The position numbers were made by a program, and so were the translations under genes. From Gracilaria gracilis (lineage: Eukaryota; Rhodophyta; Florideophyceae; Gracilariales; Gracilariaceae), in contig JARGSG010000183.1 of assembly GCA_030374805.1 (NCBI GenBank), positions 744,001 through 808,000 on the forward strand: a stretch of 64,000 bases of DNA, given 5' to 3'. The notes under the pieces are model-generated. The model was not told the DNA's origin. It did no database searches and saw nothing but the letters and a program-made list of their open reading frames with translations. This document shows positions 55,194 to 64,000 of this stretch, in pieces (within the stretch, counting starts at the first letter, position 1; each line of letters opens with the position of its first letter).

Positions 55194-56675
55194 ATGATGA
55201 CCGATCCCATCGGCCTCGTCAACAGCGTCTTCGAACTCGTGGACAACCTCCAGGAGCTCAACGACCGCTTCCAGAACGTCCGCACCAACAAAGCCACTCT
55301 GCACACCCTCAACGACACCATGCACACTGCTGTCACAAACGTCCAACAGCTCCAACAATACTACACGGCCAAGCAGTCCTTCCTCGACAAACCGCTGCAA
55401 AACATCTGGAACAACCACCTCTCCCGCTCCGCCGCCACCGTCCACCACATCCAACAGCAAGTAACCGCCACAACCGAACGCTTGGCACCGCCAACACCAC
55501 AACAAAACGCACCACCTTCCAGCACCAAAACCACTTCCACCCGAAGGCGGCGCCCTGCTCACTTTGTCTCATCGGCCTGGAGGGACTTGCGACACGTCTT
55601 CGTGGCAAACGGTATCAACGCCCAGCTCGCTGAATGGAACACTTTCCTCGAAACCGTCCTGTCCGAAACCCTTAAACTCGCCAACTTTCTGCACAGCGTT
55701 CATCACAGCCCTCAACCCGCGCAACAGTCGCAACTTACTCCGAAAACTACTTCTGTCAACAAACAGCATAGCCAAACCTTCCAACCATCGTTTCCCTCAA
55801 CGCAACTGCCACGCAACGCAGTCCTCCATTTCGGCTATCCCACCACTCGCGAATGCGCCCTGAAACGCGCACTACTCAACTCGGCAGGCGTCACCACCGC
55901 CAATTCCAAGCTCCTCGCGGTGCACGGCACGTCCGGAACCGGCAAAACCATTGCCCTGGCCGGCCTCGCAGCCGACGCCGATGTGCGAGCCATGTTCCAT
56001 CACGGCGTCTATGACCTCGTGCTCGGCGAAGGTGCCACTACCGCCACGCTGACAGCGCAGCTCGCTGCCGTCGTCTGTAGAACGGGAGACGACCGAGTGG
56101 CGGAGCAAGTGCGTACACAAGGCGGGAACGTCGACCAAGCGCTTGACGTTATAATTTCGCACTTTGGCGGCAAGGCGGCGCTGTTCATCGTAGAGGACGT
56201 GTACGCCACGCCAGGCTGTGCGACCGGCCTAATGCCGTACCTCCGCCGCCTGCTACGCATTTCCGCGGACGTTTGCGTTGTGGTGTCGACGAGCTTGCAA
56301 GTGGTGGCGGACGCGGCAGACGACGTGGTGCCGTTCGGACCGCTGCCGGCGCACGGGTGGGAGGCGCGTGCCCTGTTGCGTGCGGCAGCAGAATGGACGC
56401 ACGGTGATCTTGATGGGGTGATGCGCGCCGATGGCGACGCTGTTCGGGCCATCCTCGCCGCATGCCGCGGAAAGCCCGTGGACATTTGGGCAGCGGGGCA
56501 AGCGCTACGCAATCGCGAAAAGGTCCTCGGCGCGCAGATCGTGGTCAGTAATGGCAGCGGCGGTGAGGCGCGCATAGCGGCCGTCCGCAGCTTCTGTGAG
56601 GACAGGGGTATGACAACAAGACATGAAGACGGAGGTCTGGATGAACTCGCATGCGAAAGACTTTCCGACGAGTGA
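55194..56675 (+). CDS. NB-ARC NTPase without WD40 repeats
   Basis: A 493-residue paralogue of the neighbouring NLR. Its N-terminal helical domain contains VSSAWRDLRHVFVANGIN and LSETLKLANFLHSV. The P-loop is GTSGTGKTIALAG (in place of GxxGxGKTT) and Walker B-like LFIVEDVYATPG follows. It ends soon after the NB-ARC with ERLSDE and has no WD40 domain. The ATG at 55194 was preferred because the frame upstream begins only at a GTG. Either it is a truncated partner that works with the full-length NLR or a recent loss of the propeller. No WD40 remnant is obvious downstream, but 56.7-57.5 kb is occupied by other sequence. Confidence 0.75.
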   Translation: MMTDPIGLVNSVFELVDNLQELNDRFQNVRTNKATLHTLNDTMHTAVTNVQQLQQYYTAKQSFLDKPLQNIWNNHLSRSAATVHHIQQQVTATTERLAPPTPQQNAPPSSTKTTSTRRRRPAHFVSSAWRDLRHVFVANGINAQLAEWNTFLETVLSETLKLANFLHSVHHSPQPAQQSQLTPKTTSVNKQHSQTFQPSFPSTQLPRNAVLHFGYPTTRECALKRALLNSAGVTTANSKLLAVHGTSGTGKTIALAGLAADADVRAMFHHGVYDLVLGEGATTATLTAQLAAVVCRTGDDRVAEQVRTQGGNVDQALDVIISHFGGKAALFIVEDVYATPGCATGLMPYLRRLLRISADVCVVVSTSLQVVADAADDVVPFGPLPAHGWEARALLRAAAEWTHGDLDGVMRADGDAVRAILAACRGKPVDIWAAGQALRNREKVLGAQIVVSNGSGGEARIAAVRSFCEDRGMTTRHEDGGLDELACERLSDE

Positions 56676-56779
56676 AGTGGCCAGCGGAGGTACAGTAGAC
56701 CTCTTAACGTATATACCCAGTACCGACGGTAAAGCTACCTCTGCAAAAACTGTAAATCAGAGAAACACACCATTCCACT

Positions 56780-57515
56780 TCACAAACAAGCTTCGTTTCG
56801 AAGTTCAAAGTTGGAAGCGCTCAGCGGCGCAAGTCGTACACGAATCTCTCGGCCATGAACTCGGCCAACGTATACACAGACGCCAACGGCCCCGCCGCCG
56901 ATGTTAATTTCCTCAGCATTGAGGCGTCCACTACGTACAACTCCCGTTGTCCCATTTACCATCAGTCTACTGTTCACCGCGCTTCCACCGGCGTAGTGGT
57001 ACGAAAACGTTGTAGCCGGCTCAGTGAATTCGCGAGTGATCTTGCCATCTGCTAGCGACGCAAAACGGAGCTCAAACTCGCGACCGAATGCCCGTTGGAT
57101 GTCAACCATGCGTTCCAGGAACCGGTTCTTCTTCTCTGTTTTCTTTCTTCGTTCGAAGGAGAATAACCTGACGCGTAAGTGTACCGAGCCGCAGCTTTAG
57201 AATGGCGAATGGATTGCTATCGCGCACTTGCAAGGAGCCGAATGAAGTTGGATTGGTCAGGGGAAATAAGGCTAACAGCCGTGATTCATTCATAACCTTG
57301 GGTGAACCGAACATCATGGGCTCCACAAGTGACCCAATGTAGTAGGCTTCACGAAGCATACGGCCGTTGATCGCGCCGACACTAGCCTCAGGAGGACCGC
57401 CACTGTCTGTTTGCCACTTTTCAATCGACTCGAGAGAAAGTGCTACAGTTTCGTTAGCAATAGGGTCCACCGGTAACTGTTCGTTGCATGATGATAGAGT
57501 ACCGTCGGTACCCAC
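56780..57515 (-). pseudogene. unknown protein, single frameshift
   Basis: Two overlapping frames make one protein on the minus strand. The first (57515-57102) contains VGAINGRMLREAYYIGSLVE and NPFAILKLRLG. A one-base slip near 57183-57190 leads to the second (to 56780), with the basic SFERRKKTEKKNRFLERMVD segment and the C-terminal FASLADGKITREFTEP. The first frame has no ATG at its head. I recognise no domain. It lies tail-to-tail with the NB-ARC gene and may be a displaced exon or relic. Confidence 0.35.
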
Positions 57516-58962
57516 GAGCGCCCTTGTCTATGTCTATGCTCAGACAGCAAGTTGCTTTAGCAGTGGTAGAACGTTACCCAAGGGTGTGCTAGCTTGTTTC
57601 TTCACAAAGTTCCAAATAGATGGATCGACAAACAGTAAAAACTCTCCCATAGTAAAAAACCGTCGAAAGAATTGGGATTCGCAACCGAAAAGGGTAAAAG
57701 GTTAGCAACCTACTCCACGTCTGATGAGATATTTGGGAACAGGACAACGATGGCATTTATTTACCGGTCCTTTGATGACTCTTCAGAGCTTTACCGAGGA
57801 TGCTGTGGAACTTTGCTCGCAGCACTAAAGAGTCGCGAGCTTGAGTTCCGAAATGGTTTAGGTATATGTGTACACGAAGCTTTGTTCGCAAACTTAGTAC
57901 CGTGATACTAGGTTCAGAGTGTATTCAGAAATCACCAGAAGATTCTTTCTTTCTTCTTCGCAATGTAAGGCATTTATGGAACCACTTCATTCGAGGCTGA
58001 TGCATCCTATGAGCAGCACGAATCTGTTGTTGACAGGAATGGGGGCACATCAGCAGAACGATCGAACGAACAAAGCAAATGCTCAGACATACAGCACCGA
58101 CGGTACATTTTTAAAGTGTGACAAAGCAATGGGGAATGTGAGGAGGCTCTTCAGTACCCAAGATAAATAGCTAACCTCATAGAGAATTCTCAATACTACC
58201 GAATGTAGTTCTATTGTGGACGACAGGCAAAAGTTGAAATGAGTGAGCCTGATGACAGCAGCCAATAAAACTGACGGCTAAGACGCAAACTCAAATCAAA
58301 CATCTTCTTGCATGAACGTTGATGAATTGCTGCTTTACTTCGTCACTGCCACGGTTATGGCACCGAAGTGCCATCGAGTATATGCAAGTGGATAACCGGG
58401 AACTCCTGCACGGAGAGCACGAGGACACATAATGCACCTGCGGAGGGCTACAAGGAGGGCTACATACAAGGCTATCCCCATTAACCTTCCGTAACTGCTA
58501 AGTTTGTCCTTTTCTCTGTATCTACGTCTTTTGCGGACGGGCTCATAGAGGTAACTGAACAAGAGTTGATGAAAGTAAGCGAATGGTGACGGGCGACTCG
58601 ATAGATGCCGATCAAATTCAATCCGCTTGCCAAAGCGAAAGAACCCGCATTATAGCAAAGCTACTCCACCAATAGATGATATCGTTCTCAATGTAAGCGC
58701 AGCAACATGGAATGTTGTAAAGTTCATCACTTTAACGCTAATCGCCACACCACTCGTTGAACTCGTGAGTCACATTTTCATAAACACTAAGGCCACATAC
58801 GATGTGTTACGAGGACATAAACTGTTTTTATCAGACTCTCATTTGGGAACGTTTTCCCTTCATTGCACGTATTGGGGTGCAGTCGAAAGAGGTGGTTACT
58901 GCTTTTAATAGGCTTGCCCGTGCTCGCAGCAGAACTCTTGTTCGAGTTTTCATTCTCTGTTA
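57516..58962. other. intergenic region, no gene supported
   Basis: Several short frames, none with a domain or a good ATG. A plus-strand frame at 58627-58908 starts only at a TTG. Confidence 0.4.
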
Positions 58963-59459
58963 CTAGTGTCTATTCGACATTGACCTCATATGAGGTCAAA
59001 TGACCTGATATGAGGCCAACAAATATTTTTCCGTATCTTTAAAATTTCTGAAATCTACTACTTGTTTTACATACAAACGAAATGCCAAGCGCTTTATCTT
59101 TCGTTGCATTATCGTCCACATTTAGCTTTACTAGACGAAAGAAACCATAATTTGCACTTTAACTCTTTTCGAAGGTATTCTGAACCCCAAAATTTTTGTT
59201 TACTGTTTAATTTTGCATTCATCTGCATGTACTAAACTAATTGCACATGGTTTTAAAGCTGAGCATTGAAGCTTTGTTTTAGTAATTTTCTACTCTGTAT
59301 GTCTAAGAGGAACCATGAAAAGTTTTTACTTCTTCCTGTACCCAATACAGCTCTCTGTGTGGCTCATTTTCAAATATTCAAAAAGGTTGATTTTCAATTA
59401 TTTCTCAAGAGCGAAATTGACCTCATATGAGGTCAAAATTCCGGTCGAATAGACACTAG
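58963..59459. mobile_element. MITE related to the piggyBac element
   Basis: A 497-bp non-coding element. The terminal inverted repeats are perfect over 16 bp (CTAGTGTCTATTCGAC) and the CTAG boundary is the same as in the 18.9 kb element. Inside are the 18-bp palindrome at 58981-58998 with a diverged partner at 59001-59018, and one copy at 59418-59435. No ORF is present; the interior is AT-rich. It is probably mobilised in trans by that piggyBac family. Confidence 0.82.
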
Positions 59460-59990
59460 TGTCGATGTCGCAGTCGAGCGACGCGTCTGGCTACCACCGT
59501 CACACGAGACACATTACGCAGCGCTGAGAGATGGTGGTAAGTAGCACTGCAAACAGATCGGAACCGACAAGCTTCCCGTTACAAGCAACGGAATCATGTG
59601 TGGTTGGGCCGATTGAAATGGCGAGAAGTGGTGCTCAGAACGAAGACGTCTGAAGGGTTAATATAAGGAAGAGTATTGCCGTGGCGGGTGGACACGTCGA
59701 TTCAGTGGATCAGTGACAGAATATACGACGACTTGCAGACGAACGGCGCCGATTGGGCGATGCTTCGACGTGACGTTTCGGCCAAGATGTTGCACACGCG
59801 CTTTGGCGTTTTGCCACGCACCAGCACCCGCTGAACGAGCTGTACAACGTTACCTTTGGTACCGTTGGTACCTGAGGTACGCTCGGTATTAAAGCGTCAG
59901 CATCGCAGACTGTACTCCTGGCTCCAAGGATTATGTCGGAGAGATGAAGGGGCAAAAGCTCTCTCCCAAGCCTCCGCTGCTCTAGCTTGA
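59460..59990. other. spacer between MITE and LINE relics
   Basis: No gene seen. GTACCTTGGTACC-like words at about 59855-59880 form a short imperfect inverted repeat. Confidence 0.3.
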
Positions 59991-60253
59991 ACGAACGAAC
60001 GAATGGCTCTATTTACGTTTTGGAGCGGTCGGCTGCACTATGCAAGCGCCGCGTTGGCCGCTGCTGTGCCTAAGCGGCGGCGGTTGACAGCAATTGGTGT
60101 CAGTTGAAGTATGGTTCGTTCAAGCCTCAACAAATATCTTGAACTGAGGTTCTTGCTTCTGACAATATCAGAAGTAGCCTTCTCTTCGTCTCTTCTCATA
60201 TTTGCTTCGTCGGCCATGCCCCCCCGGTACGACTTCATTGAACTTCGATTCAA
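59991..60253 (-). mobile_element. 5'-truncated LINE tail with (TTCG)n end
   Basis: The minus-strand coding ends RYLLRLERTILQLTPIAVNR, aligning with the tails at 12.5 and 13.7 kb. Upstream, YRGGMADEANMRR is a decayed form of the GG-containing segment. The stop is at 60038, followed by a TTCGTTCGTTCG run at 59989-60004. Confidence 0.55.
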
Positions 60254-60398
60254 GATGCTTCACGCCACACATTTCACCCGCTGGTTGGTTCATCGATGGA
60301 AGTGCCACCGACGTCGAGTATGCAGATCACGTCGCCCGTGAACGTCATGCTTTCAAGTTCATGCGTCATCCATACCGAACAATCGAACTGACGACCGT

Positions 60399-60870
60399 TC
60401 ACAAGTTGTTCGCCCGCCAGCGACGCGCGTTGATAGCTACTAGTCCAATACGGGAAAGCTGGGCGCTCAGCAACGCGTGCTGCATGCGACGCGCAGCGGC
60501 ATTGGGAAGAGAGACGTCGTGAGGGATGGATGCCAGTCTCTTCTTGAGCGCGTGAGACAGCTGGATGGTTCTCGCGCGCGCCAGCGTGGATGGGTCGGTG
60601 AGCATGGTTGGCTGCGGCGGGGGGAACGGCCGCTTTTGAAGCTGTAACGGCTCGAGAGGGGTCGTCGCGGGGCGGAGACGGCGCAGTGAGCGTTGGACAT
60701 TCTCGTCGCTGCGCTCCGATTCGACTCCATCATCATCGTAGCCGTGGTTTACAACGGTATCCTTGGTACTACGCAATTAGCATCGCATTTGCCGCGGCTT
60801 GGCGCAAGCGACGGCGATTAACGGCCACTGCAGTGAGCTGGAGAATTGTCCGTTCGAGTCTTAGCACAAG
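60399..60870 (-). mobile_element. further LINE tail relics
   Basis: At about 60776-60850 the minus strand again encodes LRLERTILQLTAVAVNRRRL, with about 14 similar residues in register. At 60399-60580 a more diverged stretch reads QHALLSAQLSRIGLVAINAR. They could be two nested or tandem fragments. The segment between them has no other recognisable content. Confidence 0.4.
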
Positions 60871-61447
60871 GGCATGGTACTCACTGAGTACTACTCAGTG
60901 ACCGGGTTCGTTCCTTTGAAACTGCTGAAGTATTCTGCCGCACACTTACCGATGCGCGCGGTGAAGTGCGACGATTGAATTGAGCTGAAACGACTTCACG
61001 TCCACGTTTGAAAGGGGATGTTTTGTTTTACGAAGACGCGCCGCTCTTGTCTGTTGTTTCCGAGGCTGGCGCCACGCCGTTGGGCGCAACTGCAACAGTG
61101 GACTGACAGGGCCGTTCTTAACAAGAGGTAGACGTGGTGAAGCAGAGAAAACGCAGTGGATGCGCACCGCGGGACGTACTGTGACGCGCCGTGTTTGCTA
61201 TTACGACGAGGTCAGGTTGACGAAGCGTGGCTGCTTGGTGAAGCAAAGCCGCCGACGCTGTCTCAACGAAGAACAAGTGGGCGCCACAGGTAACAAGCAT
61301 GATGAGCATCTAATATGCAAACTGGTGCTGTACGACAATCGCGCGTTTCGCCTTCAGCACGCTAAGAAGCACGAGTGACTCATATTTTGCCGCACCGTCA
61401 GCGTGGTGTTAAGAGGGCTACGATAAAGCCAAAACGTGGGGTCTATA
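60871..61447. other. no gene supported
   Basis: A 72-codon ATG frame (61160-61378, +) is basic and Cys-poor with no domain. I see nothing else. Confidence 0.3.
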
Positions 61448-61786
61448 TCATGATACTGGGAAATACATCCTGTCGCTGACGAATGCAAATTCCAAGCGTT
61501 TCGGCATGCCGATCATCTGTATAGTGCTGTCAGGATTCACCACGTGCCACCGGCCATTGAAGTCAGCCGTTATCGGTGGCGGAACCATCTCTCCGTTTCG
61601 ATAAACATCAGCCTGCACACCATGCTTCCTTTCAACACGATTACGAACTTGCTGAATGGTGTCGGAAGGAAGAACGTAACATGGAACCTGCATGCCATCA
61701 GAAAGAACAATTGTTAGTAAATACGCTTCCGGATCGTGTTGTAACTCGGCGCCAACGGCTTCCGGTCTGGACGGCAAACAACCCAT
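61448..61786 (-). CDS. small MGC-starting protein with a ubiquitin-like middle
   Basis: A clean 112-codon frame from the ATG at 61786. It begins MGCLPSRPE, a Gly2-Cys3 start that can be N-myristoylated and palmitoylated. Residues about 20-60 (LTIVLSDGMQVPCYVLPSD, then TIQQVRNRVE and VYRNGEMV) have the strand-turn-helix-strand rhythm of ubiquitin-like folds. The rest is polar and ends YFPVS. It may be a small membrane-tethered adaptor; no family is assigned. The frame is intact. Confidence 0.45.
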   Translation of the reverse strand: MGCLPSRPEAVGAELQHDPEAYLLTIVLSDGMQVPCYVLPSDTIQQVRNRVERKHGVQADVYRNGEMVPPPITADFNGRWHVVNPDSTIQMIGMPKRLEFAFVSDRMYFPVS

Positions 61787-62131
61787 GTTGTGCGCGTCAG
61801 TGCTTCGTTGCGAGAACGGCGGGAGCGAGAGTTACTACGTTCCGTTGTTCCATGGGCCCGTGGCCGTTTTTGAGATCCAGAAGAGTATAAAAAGGTGTGA
61901 AGGCTGTGTTGCATGAGCAACAAGGTTGATTCGTTGTGTGGATCACAGAGCCGTTGACGCACACCAAGGCCTTCTTCATCGCGGCGGTTCATCTCGCGCT
62001 GCATCGCGCGAATCGCGCTCGAGCTCGCGCGTCACCCTTCGCCACACCTCCTTCATGTGCTCCAGAAAGGGTTCAGAAATTTCCTCAACACGGAAGCAGC
62101 GTGCCCATGAGCACTAGCATGATTACAATGA
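61787..62131. other. spacer, no gene seen
   Basis: This spacer lies upstream of the small MGC-starting gene and is likely to hold its promoter. No supported coding region. Confidence 0.35.
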
Positions 62132-62434
62132 TCACAATGTGCCTGCCCATCGGCTCGATCCGTCGGAGCTCCGCAGAAACGGTGAGTAGGGAACGAGGTC
62201 TCCGACCCCTTCTACGGACAAGCCGTTTGCCTTGAGCAGCGCAATTGTCTCTAGCGTTGACAGCTCCCTGTTGATAAACCCCTTGAACGAGTTGGGAAAC
62301 TTTAGAGGCTGTAGACCAGCGACATCGCACTTGTTTTCAACCCCGTTGAGGTCTGCAAAGTCTTGAGCAAGTGAATCTGCTACGCCTTCCAAATCTTGTT
62401 GCCAGAAATACGTGCGAATGTCGCGCTGTTCCAT
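62132..62434 (-). CDS. hypothetical small protein
   Basis: A 100-codon frame from the ATG at 62434 (MEQRDIRTYFWQQDLEGVAD) with mixed composition and the helix-like stretch LSTLETIALLKANGLSVEG. No domain is recognised. It abuts a plus-strand LINE relic, so it could be an antisense or chance frame. Confidence 0.25.
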   Translation of the reverse strand: MEQRDIRTYFWQQDLEGVADSLAQDFADLNGVENKCDVAGLQPLKFPNSFKGFINRELSTLETIALLKANGLSVEGVGDLVPYSPFLRSSDGSSRWAGTL

Positions 62435-62439
62435 TTTAC

Positions 62440-62805
62440 AGAATAACGCAGACCTGGCGATGTTGCTTCTTCGTACATATGTGAAAGATGGTCTTTGGTG
62501 TTTAAGACGATGTCTTGGCACAGATATATGTGGGACATACACCAAGTTTGCACCCTCTTGGATCTCATTTATTTGGAAAGAAGATGGTTTGTAACTGTAG
62601 GCCTGGTGTTCTGAATGATGTGGACCACTACCTTCTCAGATGCCCTAAGAGAAACTTGTCAAGACGCTTGTGTCTACCTTCAAGTCGTGAACGCCAGGAC
62701 AAATCCGTTTCTAGTATTGTTAGAAAATGGCCCGTTAGAGTGTTGGCCTTTCTGGTGAGAGAGCGTTTCTTTGAACAGAAACGTTCTGCACCAAGCCATA
62801 ATTGA
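62440..62805 (+). mobile_element. LINE 3' relic with a C-x-C-H-C zinc motif
   Basis: The plus-strand coding ends with CNCRPGVLNDVDHYLLRCP, matching the C...H...C pattern found at the end of many non-LTR retrotransposon polyproteins. A basic stretch and RVLAFLVRERFF follow, stopping at 62805. Upstream (about 62445-62570) further coding-like sequence is in a different frame. It is a decayed fragment. Confidence 0.45.
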
Positions 62806-63563
62806 GCTAGTGCACTCATAAACAGAGAGAGAGAGAGAAGACGATGTCCCCTACTCCGTACATGTGTGCTCTGATGAAATTTTGCAGCTTGACAATCACC
62901 GTAACGCCGATGAGGCTCACCCATGTGACTATTGCATATTGTGCTTCCCCGCTCAGACGATCACCAACGAAAGTAAGTACTGCAAAGATGAAGTCCACTA
63001 TTGTTCCAAACGCTGTCTTCGTGCTAATCGGCCGGCTACGGGAACGGAAAACGTAGCAATGCCGTCGATCAATGCCTGCAAATAACAAACGTTGTGAGAA
63101 GATGACTGTTATAGACCCCGTCGCCAATTTCCTCACCGGCGTATCGCATCGCTACGAATATATTTGAAGATGTAGAAGACGTTTTCACACTCTTGAGATT
63201 GGAATGTGATGTACCAAAAGGTAGGAAGTCAACTTGGAGTTGGTAGCTGTGCTGGAGCAGCACTTTTGGTGTCAAGTTGACAGTCAACAATGCACGTTGT
63301 AGTGCCCTTGGGGCACGCGTAGACACTTTCGACCTGGTGGTCAGCGGCGACGCTATCCTACCCTTCAGAGAAGAGCCTTCACACTCAACTCGCCAAAATG
63401 GGCTACCTTTGATACCCTCCTTTTCTGTTCTCGCCTTTCAGAGCACAGTTTGTTGAGCGAGAGGTATTCTACGACCTGTAGATAGATATACAGTGCGTAG
63501 ATTCTCCGGCCCCCTGCCCGAACGGCGTGAACGCGACTCTGTTCCCAACTGTGCTAGATAGCT
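62806..63563. other. region with ambiguous frames on both strands
   Basis: The plus strand has a Cys-rich stretch (CDYCILCF ... CSKRC at about 62925-63023) without an in-frame ATG. The minus strand over the same bases encodes two hydrophobic segments (about 63136-62816). Neither can be chosen. Nothing supported from 63.1 to 63.56 kb. Confidence 0.3.
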
Positions 63564-63636
63564 CGCCAACCATCACAGCAATGGTACATCCCATCCCGCC
63601 AACCATCACAGCAATGGTACATTCCATCCCGCCAAC
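63564..63636 (+). repeat. 33-bp tandem repeat in the promoter of the second receptor copy
   Basis: Two near-identical 33-bp units (63564-63596 and 63597-63629) plus the start of a third (CGCCAAC). Each contains CACAGCAATGGTACAT. A related single stretch lies upstream of the first receptor copy at about 16500-16560. Confidence 0.7.
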
Positions 63637-63829
63637 TTATACATACTGTACTGGTTGAAAACGTAAATCGCCTCCCATATCTCTTTTCCTCTCGTCAGAC
63701 AATCTCCGTCTCGCCTTCTAACTCCAGAATTTCCTTCATGTTTGACTCTCATAATGTTCTAAAGAGCGAACAAGTCGAAGCCTAAATACAATATAAACCT
63801 GAGCTGTGAGTTCCTTCTGGTTGCCCAAT

Positions 63830-64000
63830 ATGTGTCTGAAGAGTATGCGCCCCATTTCACAACTGCTCATTCTCTTGCTAATTGGTGTCAACACCGCAGA
63901 TTCTGTTTCAGTACATACTTTTCGCTGTGAAGGAAAGAATGAGTCTTCAACTAAGCACGGCACTGGAACATGTCTTGCTCGCCTCCAAGTCTACCCAGAA
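63830..64000 (+). CDS. second receptor-like gene, 5' end only
   Basis: This starts at an ATG at 63830 and aligns closely with the first 57 codons of the gene at 16745: a signal peptide (LLILLLIGVNTADSVSV), HTFRCEGKNESS and TCLARLQVYPE. The 5' flank is also homologous for roughly 150-200 bases. The window ends inside exon 1, so whether this copy lacks the TAG seen in the first is not known. Confidence 0.7.
   Translation, partial: MCLKSMRPISQLLILLLIGVNTADSVSVHTFRCEGKNESSTKHGTGTCLARLQVYPE

Noticed and set aside
62816..63136. Two-span membrane protein or, on the other strand, a Cys-rich zinc protein
   Set aside because: The two readings exclude each other. The Cys-rich one has no ATG, and neither has a recognised family.

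Overview
This is a nuclear eukaryotic window. It contains spliced genes with short GT-AG introns (about 60-160 bp), a C2H2 zinc-finger gene, NB-ARC/WD40 genes and a wide range of eukaryotic transposons. No rRNA, recognisable tRNA or CRISPR array was seen. A GC-rich island with triplet-repeat-rich genes beside a large transposon-filled, more AT-rich region, with few and short introns, would fit a multicellular red alga (Chondrus-like). That assignment is an inference from style, not a match to any record.

Layout. (1) 0.5-9.7 kb is a gene island: a two-exon Mn-dependent ADP-ribose/CDP-alcohol diphosphatase-like phosphatase (+), a three-exon aromatic amino-acid permease (-), a five-finger C2H2 protein (+) and a bifunctional Golgi-type glycosyltransferase (-). 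(2) 10.6-14.0 kb holds two tandem copies of a small membrane protein, each broken by an in-frame TGA at a different site, interleaved with 5'-truncated LINE tails. (3) 16.7-18.6 kb is a four-exon ionotropic-glutamate-receptor-like membrane protein with one in-frame TAG. A second copy begins at 63.8 kb and runs off the window.

(4) 18.9-50.3 kb is a transposon block. It has a piggyBac element bounded by CTAG with doubled 18-bp palindromes, a complete hAT element with a perfect 8-bp target-site duplication, a chromodomain Ty3/gypsy element (-) facing a convergent unknown coding region (+), a three-gene cluster of uncertain origin (35.2-39.1 kb), a Harbinger-type element, and a DIRS-order PAT-type element with A1 ... 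B1-A2-B2 split direct repeats. Nearly all the transposases are damaged.

(5) 50.3-56.7 kb is a divergent pair of NLR-type genes. One is full length (N-terminal helical domain, NB-ARC, WD40 propeller); the other stops after the NTPase. They share a roughly 0.7 kb intergenic region. (6) 56.7-64.0 kb is a relic zone with a frameshifted unknown gene, a MITE related to the piggyBac element, several LINE tails, a small N-terminally MGC-starting protein, and the start of the second receptor gene.

The genes do not form one pathway. The themes are a housekeeping island, membrane receptors and STAND-type immune-like NTPases next to a transposon graveyard. ATG starts were chosen by reading the DNA, because several long open frames begin only at non-ATG codons.
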